NCBI GenBank assembly: GCA_002339265.1
Contig: DDKG01000152.1
Location: 1-10,675 of the forward strand
DNA length: 10,675 bases
Source of the DNA: Massilia sp. UBA2604
GTDB taxonomy: Bacteria; Pseudomonadota; Gammaproteobacteria; Burkholderiales; Burkholderiaceae_D
Direction of reading: 5' to 3'
Part shown: piece by piece, positions 6,378-10,675 of the stretch
How positions within the stretch are numbered: position 1 is the first letter of the stretch
Layout of the letters: the number at the start of each line of letters is the position of its first letter
Notes under the pieces: model-generated
What the model was told of the DNA's origin: nothing
What the model saw: only the letters and a program-made list of their open reading frames with translations
Database searches by the model: none
Made by a program: the position numbers and the translations under genes

Positions 6378-6419
6378 AGGGCCGCGGCCCAGCGTTTGCC
6401 AAACCCTACGAATTCGTCG

Positions 6420-6734
6420 TCAGCGCGTCTGGATGCGCGCCACGCCGTGGATGGTGCAGCCGCGGCTGACGTTGTCGAGGAAGCGGATCGCCTCGGTCAT
6501 CGAGACGCCCGGCGGCAGCAGGCCGCCCAGGGAAGCGTTCTCGTTCAACTGGTCGAGGCCGTAGGCGATGGCGCGCGAAACGTCGCGCGCCATGCGGCCG
6601 TCGCTGTTGTACAGCGCGTCGTAGACGCCGGCCGCTTCCCAGACCGGGACCAGGCCGGGGCTGCTGCTGTCTTCGAAGACCACGGCGGCCGGGTGGCCCT
6701 CGTCGTCACGCACGAGTTGGAAGGTAAAGCTCAA
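6420..6734 (-). CDS. Hypothetical protein, 104 residues, TTG start
   Basis: A small soluble protein with no signal peptide or membrane segment and no family I recognise. It reads SFTFQLVRDDEGHPAAVVFE, then a Ser/Pro turn and a probably helical middle (VWEAAGVYDALYN, ARDVSRAIAYGLDQLNE). It ends with VSMTEAIRFLDNVSRGC and THIHGVAR-like residues (CTIHGVARIQTR). The frame is open up to 6830, but the extra 32 residues look non-coding in style. The TTG at 6734 has AGGA six bases upstream, so I chose it; an ATT just before it is the other candidate. It lies 96 bases after glcF on the same strand and may be the last gene of the glc transcript, though nothing in it points to glycolate metabolism. Confidence 0.7.
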   Translation of the reverse strand: MSFTFQLVRDDEGHPAAVVFEDSSSPGLVPVWEAAGVYDALYNSDGRMARDVSRAIAYGLDQLNENASLGGLLPPGVSMTEAIRFLDNVSRGCTIHGVARIQTR

Positions 6735-6768
6735 AATTGTTCCTGGTAGTTGGCACTGGATTCCCGCC

Positions 6769-6832
6769 GATTGCCGGGTTCGGCGCGATGCTAACACGGC
6801 CAGGAAATCGGCGTTGCGGGCGTGCGGCAATC
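6769..6832. repeat. Long-range inverted repeat GATTGCCG / CGGCAATC after glcF
   Basis: Eight-base perfect arms at 6769-6776 and 6825-6832, 48 bases apart; the right arm overlaps the glcF stop codon. A shorter hairpin (GCCGAACCCGGC on the minus strand) lies between them. There is no T tract, so this is at best a structured intercistronic element between glcF and the 104-residue ORF, and may be chance. Confidence 0.28.
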
Positions 6833-8057
6833 AGCGCAAGGCGCGCTCGAGCAGCTCGATCCAGTGCGTCACCGGCTTGTCCGTCCCCGACTGCAGGTGG
6901 GTCAGGCAACCGATATTCGCCGACACGATCTCCTGCGCGCCGGTTGCGGCCAAGGCGGCCAGCTTGCGGTCGCGCAGCTCGTGCGCGATGTCGGGCTGCA
7001 GCACCGAATAGGCGCCGGCCGAGCCGCAGCACAGGTGGTTGTCGGCGCACAGCACCACGTCCACGCCGGCCGCGTGCAGCAAGCTCTCGACCTTGCCGCG
7101 GATTTGCTGGCCGTGCTGCAGGGTGCAGGGCGGATGATAGGCGACGCGCGCCGCATCCCGGCCTTGCGCCCGCGTCCTGATCTCTTCCTCGAACTGCGGC
7201 AGGATCTCGGACAGGTCGCGCGTCAGCTCGCTGATGCGGCGGGCCTTGTCGGCGTAATCGGGATCGTGCGCGAGCAGGTGGCCGTATTCCTTGACCGTGA
7301 CGCCGCAGCCGGAGGCGGTCATCACGATCGCCTCGATCTGGCCCTGCTCCACGTACGGCCACCAGGCGTCGACATTGCGGCGCATGTCGTCCAGGCCGCC
7401 GTCCTGGTCGTTCATGTGATAGCGCAGCGCGCCACAGCAGCCAGCCTTCGGCGCCACGATCAGCTGCACTTCCAGGGCATCGAGCACGCGCGCGGTGGCG
7501 GCGTTGATGTTCGGCGCCATCGCCGGCTGCACGCAGCCGTCGAGCAGCAGCATCTTGCGCGCATGAGCCCGGGTCGGCCAGCGGCCGGCATCGCGCACCG
7601 GCTGCAGCTTCTCCCGCAGCCCTGGAGGCAGCAACGGCCGCAGCGCCTGCCCCACCTTGAAAGCCGGCTGGAACAGGCGCGCGCGCGGCAGGCATTCCTT
7701 GAGCGTGGTGCGCTTGATCCTTTCATTCAGGGGACGCGGTACGCGCTCGTCGACCAGCTTGCGGCCGATGTCGACCAGGCGCCCGTACTTGACGCCGGAC
7801 GGACAGGTGGTCTCGCAGTTGCGGCAGGTGAGGCAGCGATCCAGGTGCAGCTGGGTCTTGCGGGTCGGCTGCGCGCCTTCGAGCACCTGCTTGATCAGGT
7901 AGATGCGTCCGCGCGGGCCATCGAGCTCGTCGCCCAGCAGCTGGTATGTGGGGCAGGTGGCGGTGCAGAAGCCGCAGTGCACGCAGGCGCGCAGGATCGC
8001 TTCGGCTTCCGCGCCTTCGCGCGTGCCCTTGATGAAATCGGCAAGTGTCGTTTGCAT
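6831..8057 (-). CDS. glcF: Glycolate oxidase iron-sulfur subunit GlcF
   Basis: A 408-residue protein, close to the usual length of GlcF, the iron-sulfur subunit that passes electrons from the GlcD/GlcE flavoproteins to the respiratory chain at the inner membrane. Two 4Fe-4S ferredoxin motifs are visible: CVHCGFCTATCPT (Cys25, 28, 31, 35) and CLTCRNCETTCPS (Cys75, 78, 81, 85). Two cysteine-rich CCG-type modules follow, as in heterodisulfide reductase subunit B and GlpC: Cys175 with AGCCGAL (Cys207-Cys208), and PPCTLQHG (Cys311) with HLCCGSAG (Cys343-Cys344). All expected cysteines are present. The ATG lies three bases after the glcE stop, so the two are almost certainly co-translated. No terminator is evident after it. 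The HdrB-like CCG pairs exclude a simple ferredoxin. Confidence 0.97.
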   Translation of the reverse strand: MQTTLADFIKGTREGAEAEAILRACVHCGFCTATCPTYQLLGDELDGPRGRIYLIKQVLEGAQPTRKTQLHLDRCLTCRNCETTCPSGVKYGRLVDIGRKLVDERVPRPLNERIKRTTLKECLPRARLFQPAFKVGQALRPLLPPGLREKLQPVRDAGRWPTRAHARKMLLLDGCVQPAMAPNINAATARVLDALEVQLIVAPKAGCCGALRYHMNDQDGGLDDMRRNVDAWWPYVEQGQIEAIVMTASGCGVTVKEYGHLLAHDPDYADKARRISELTRDLSEILPQFEEEIRTRAQGRDAARVAYHPPCTLQHGQQIRGKVESLLHAAGVDVVLCADNHLCCGSAGAYSVLQPDIAHELRDRKLAALAATGAQEIVSANIGCLTHLQSGTDKPVTHWIELLERALR

Positions 8058-8060
8058 GGG

Positions 8061-9128
8061 TCAGGCGCTTTCGGGAACCAGGCGGCCCGGGTTGAAGATG
8101 CGGGCGGGATCGAAGGCGTCCTGCATGCGCGCATGGATGCGCGCCAGCGCCGGCGCCAGCGGCTGGAACACGCCGACGCGCTTGTCGCCGCCCCGGAACA
8201 GGGTCGCATGGCCGCCGCACGCTTCCACCGTGCGCCGGATCGCCTGGGCCGTGGCCGAATCGCCGTCGGCGCGCAGCCAGCGCTGCGCGCCGCCCCACTC
8301 GATCATCTGCTCGCCGCCCAGCACCAGCGCGCCGGTAGCCGACGGCACCGACAGGCGCCACAGGGGTTCGCCTCCAGAGAAGAAGGCGTGACGCTGCTCG
8401 CGCACCTCGGTCCAGAATGCAGCCGCATCCGGCACCGCTTCGCCGCCCAGCAGCCGCATCGCGGCATCGACCGCCGCCTCGGCCCCGGACAAGCGCAGCG
8501 CCAGCTGACCGCCGCGCCAGGCGCTGCCTGACACCGGCAAAGGCTGGCCACCCCATTCGTTCAGGCGGCGGATGGCGTCGACCTCGCTCATCTCGAAACG
8601 CAGCGTGGCCTCGGCGAAGGGCCGCGGCAGCACCTTCAACGACACTTCCAGCAGCAGGCCGAGCGTGCCCAGCGAACCGGCCAGCATGCGCGAGACGTCG
8701 TAGCCGGCCACGTTCTTCATCACCTTGCCGCCAAACGCCAGCACGTCGCCCTTCCCGTCCAGCAGCCTGGCGCCGAGCACGAAGTCGCGCGTGGCGCCGC
8801 TGCTGGCGCGCCGTGGCCCGCACAGGCCCGCGGCGACCGTGCCGCCCACGGTGGCGCCCTCGCCAAAGTGCGGGGGCTCGAAAGCCAGCATCTGGTGATG
8901 TTCGGCGAGCAGCGCCTCGATCTCGGCCAGCGGCGTGCCGCAGCGCGCCGTGATCACCAGCTCGGTCGGTTCGTAATCCACGATGCCGGCGTAGCCGCGG
9001 GTATCGAGGATGGCGCCCTGTGGCGCGCCGCCATACCAGTCCTTGCTGCCGCCGCCGCGGATGCACAGCGGTTCACGGCCGGCTGCCGCAGCCCGCACCC
9101 GCTCCTGGAATTGTTCGATCGTTCCCAT
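8061..9128 (-). CDS. glcE: Glycolate oxidase FAD-binding subunit GlcE
   Basis: A 355-residue flavoprotein subunit of glycolate oxidase. The PCMH-type FAD-binding fold is shown by CIRGGGSKDWYGG (22-34), GEGATVGGTVAAGLCGPRR (89-107), and GGKVMKNVAGYDVSRML (133-149) with AGSLGTLG (150-157). The C terminus has FDPARIFNPGRL, the usual end motif of the family. It is shorter than GlcD and lacks GlcD's HAGDGN and GEHGVG substrate-domain motifs, as expected for GlcE. The ATG is 12 bases after the glcD stop, with GAGAG five bases ahead of it, and the stop is three bases before glcF. A stand-alone FAD-linked oxidase is possible but unlikely between glcD and glcF. Confidence 0.96.
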   Translation of the reverse strand: MGTIEQFQERVRAAAAGREPLCIRGGGSKDWYGGAPQGAILDTRGYAGIVDYEPTELVITARCGTPLAEIEALLAEHHQMLAFEPPHFGEGATVGGTVAAGLCGPRRASSGATRDFVLGARLLDGKGDVLAFGGKVMKNVAGYDVSRMLAGSLGTLGLLLEVSLKVLPRPFAEATLRFEMSEVDAIRRLNEWGGQPLPVSGSAWRGGQLALRLSGAEAAVDAAMRLLGGEAVPDAAAFWTEVREQRHAFFSGGEPLWRLSVPSATGALVLGGEQMIEWGGAQRWLRADGDSATAQAIRRTVEACGGHATLFRGGDKRVGVFQPLAPALARIHARMQDAFDPARIFNPGRLVPESA

Positions 9129-9140
9129 ATCGGCTCTCGT

Positions 9141-10628
9141 TCAAAAACGCGGCAGGTCCGGGAACGGGACCTCGCCGTGGTGCACGTGCAGCTTGCCGAA
9201 TTCGGCGCAGCGGTGCGGGGTCGGGATCGCCTTGTCCGGATTGAGCAGGGCCATCGGATCGAAGGCATGCTTGACCGCGAAGAAGGCGTCGAGCTCCTTG
9301 CGGCCGAACTGCACGCACATCGAGTCGATCTTTTCCTTGCCCACGCCGTGTTCGCCGGTGATGGTGCCGCCCACTTCGACGCACAGCGCCAGGATCGCGG
9401 CGCCGAAAGCCTCGGCGCGCTCGAATTCGCCGGGCGCGCTGGCGTCGAACAGGATCAGGGGATGCATATTGCCGTCACCCGCGTGGAACACGTTCGAGCA
9501 GCGCAGGCCATACGTCCGTTCCATGTCGGCGATGCCGGCCAGCACCCGCGCCAGCTGCTTGCGCGGGATGGTGCCGTCCATGCAGTAATAGTCGGGCGAG
9601 ATGCGGCCCGCGGCCGGGAAGGCGTTCTTGCGGCCCGACCAGAAGCGCACCCGCTCCGCCTCGCCCTGCGACACCGCGATGGCGGTGGCGCCGGCGCGCT
9701 CGAGCACCGCGCTCATGCGAGCGATTTCTTCGGCTACCTCGAGCGAGGTGCCGTCGGCCTCGCACAGCAGGATGGCGGCGGCGTCGAGGTCGTAGCCGGC
9801 CTTGACGAAAGGCTCGACCATGCGCACCGAGGTGCGGTCCATCATCTCGAGGCCGGCCGGGATGATGCCGGCCGCGATCACGTCGGCCACCGCATTGCCG
9901 GCCGTGACCACGTCCGGGAACGAGGCCATGATGACCTGGGCCAGCGCCGGCTTGGGCACCAGCTTCACCGTCACTTCAAGGACGATGCCCAGCATGCCTT
10001 CGGAGCCGATGAACACGGCCAGCAGGTCGAGGCCCGGGGCATCGAGCGCGGCGCCGCCCAGTTCGACGATATCTCCCTCGATGGTGGCCACCCGCACCCG
10101 CAGCACGTTATGCACCGTCAGGCCGTATTTGAGGCAGTGCACGCCGCCCGCGTTCTCGGCCACGTTGCCGCCGATGGTGCAGGCGATCTGGGAGGAAGGA
10201 TCGGGAGCGTAGTACAGGCCGAACGGCGCGGCGGCTTCGGAGATCGCCAGGTTGCGCACGCCCGGCTGGACGATGGCGGTGCGCGCCAGCTGGTCGACGC
10301 GCTTGATCTGGCTCATTCGCGCAGTGGACAGCACGACGCCGTCGCGGATCGGCAGCGCGCCGCCCGACAGGCCGGTGCCGGCGCCGCGCGGCACCACCGG
10401 CACCTGCAGTTCACGGCAGACGTCGAGGATGGCGAGCACCTGCGCTTCGTCGCTCGGCAGGGTCACGACCAGCGGCAGCTGGCGATAGGCGGCCAGGCCG
10501 TCGCATTCGTAGGGCCGGGTGTCTTCGGGGTCGGACAGCACGCAGGACGCGGGCAGGCGCGCGCGCAGGGCGGCCGCCACCTGGGCGCGCCGTCCTGCCG
10601 GGTCGGGATTGAAAGCATGGTCGGGCAT
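9141..10628 (-). CDS. glcD: Glycolate oxidase catalytic subunit GlcD
   Basis: A 495-residue FAD-linked 2-hydroxyacid dehydrogenase that oxidises glycolate (often also D-lactate) to the 2-oxoacid. The FAD-binding half has PRGAGTGLSGGA (80-91), CTIGGNVAENAGG (150-162) with HCLKYG (164-169), and GSEGMLGI (208-215). The C-terminal FAD-oxidase domain has RKNAFPAAG (333-341), the metal/substrate motif HAGDGNMHP (382-390), TGEHGVGKEK (424-433) and FDPMALLNPDK (456-466). It is first of three tightly spaced genes, and the presence of glcE and glcF favours glycolate over D-lactate as the main substrate. The ATG at 10628 has no clear Shine-Dalgarno sequence, and a predicted -10 sits only six bases upstream of it. 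The downstream path (malate synthase or glyoxylate carboligase) is not in the window. Confidence 0.97.
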   Translation of the reverse strand: MPDHAFNPDPAGRRAQVAAALRARLPASCVLSDPEDTRPYECDGLAAYRQLPLVVTLPSDEAQVLAILDVCRELQVPVVPRGAGTGLSGGALPIRDGVVLSTARMSQIKRVDQLARTAIVQPGVRNLAISEAAAPFGLYYAPDPSSQIACTIGGNVAENAGGVHCLKYGLTVHNVLRVRVATIEGDIVELGGAALDAPGLDLLAVFIGSEGMLGIVLEVTVKLVPKPALAQVIMASFPDVVTAGNAVADVIAAGIIPAGLEMMDRTSVRMVEPFVKAGYDLDAAAILLCEADGTSLEVAEEIARMSAVLERAGATAIAVSQGEAERVRFWSGRKNAFPAAGRISPDYYCMDGTIPRKQLARVLAGIADMERTYGLRCSNVFHAGDGNMHPLILFDASAPGEFERAEAFGAAILALCVEVGGTITGEHGVGKEKIDSMCVQFGRKELDAFFAVKHAFDPMALLNPDKAIPTPHRCAEFGKLHVHHGEVPFPDLPRF

Positions 10629-10634
10629 GCTCAG

Positions 10635-10663
10635 ATTGTAAGCACATTGTCACGTTTTGTCGT
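10635..10663 (-). promoter_or_regulatory. Candidate glcD promoter
   Basis: On the minus strand ACGACA (10663-10658) lies 17 bases from TACAAT (10640-10635), a five-of-six -10 match with a four-of-six -35. The start of transcription would fall at or beside the A of the glcD ATG, implying a very short or absent leader, which fits the lack of a ribosome site. TTGTA/TTGTC motifs at 10636, 10647 and 10657 overlap these boxes at 10-11 base spacing. The call is by eye. Confidence 0.4.
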
Positions 10664-10675
10664 ATGCTCATCCCA

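Noticed and set aside
6379..6390. Perfect 12-base palindrome GGGCCGCGGCCC as a terminator
   Set aside because: It has no T tract on either strand and no loop; such GC palindromes are expected by chance in this base composition.
6735..6830. N-terminal extension of the 104-residue ORF to 6830
   Set aside because: The added residues lack the codon and composition character of the rest, and the TTG at 6734 has its own well-placed AGGA.
6706..9066. Long open frames on both strands over glcE and glcF (for example 7723-9066, 6706-7695, 6822-8531)
   Set aside because: Shadows of glcE and glcF: Arg/Ala-rich products without domains, while the real frames carry all expected FAD and iron-sulfur motifs.

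Overview
The window reads as chromosomal DNA of a GC-rich Gram-negative bacterium, most likely a betaproteobacterium of the Oxalobacteraceae (Massilia/Duganella-like). This rests on strong GC preference at third codon positions, two TonB-dependent outer-membrane receptors, a full GlcD-GlcE-GlcF glycolate oxidase set and a DUF2145 protein. The taxonomic placement is an inference from gene content, not a computed assignment. I saw no rRNA, tRNA, CRISPR array, insertion sequence, phage gene or obvious transfer scar.

Left part (1-3708, minus strand): two TonB-dependent receptors in tandem. The upstream one (3708 to 1453) is complete and ends in an unusual Gly/Pro/Arg-rich tail. The second (1338 to beyond base 1) is cut by the window edge. 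Both have signal peptides, a TonB-box-like stretch and a plug; neither substrate can be named. A perfect 8+8 base inverted repeat lies just upstream of the first receptor and looks like an operator. The 186-base divergent gap (3709-3894) separates this pair from a Cys-type glutathione peroxidase (3895-4374, plus strand), the only plus-strand gene.

Middle part (4379-6734, minus strand): in transcription order, a 104-residue orphan with a TTG start (6734-6420), a possible 21-codon leader ORF (6377-6312), a secreted Ser-rich protein (6315-5854), a DUF2145 protein (5854-4922) and a secreted hypothetical protein (4894-4379). The last three are stop/start-coupled or closely spaced and all carry export signals, so they look like one uncharacterised cell-envelope module. 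The DUF2145 protein shows a His...Cys order like that of circularly permuted papain/NlpC-like enzymes. This is the least described part of the window.

Right part (6831-10628, minus strand): glcD, glcE and glcF, tightly packed, encode the membrane-associated glycolate oxidase that oxidises glycolate to glyoxylate. No glcC-type regulator, glcG or malate synthase gene lies inside the window. All genes from 10628 to 4379 share one strand, so read-through from glc into the envelope module is possible, but the 96-base gap after glcF and the 104-base gap before the Ser-rich gene leave room for separate promoters.
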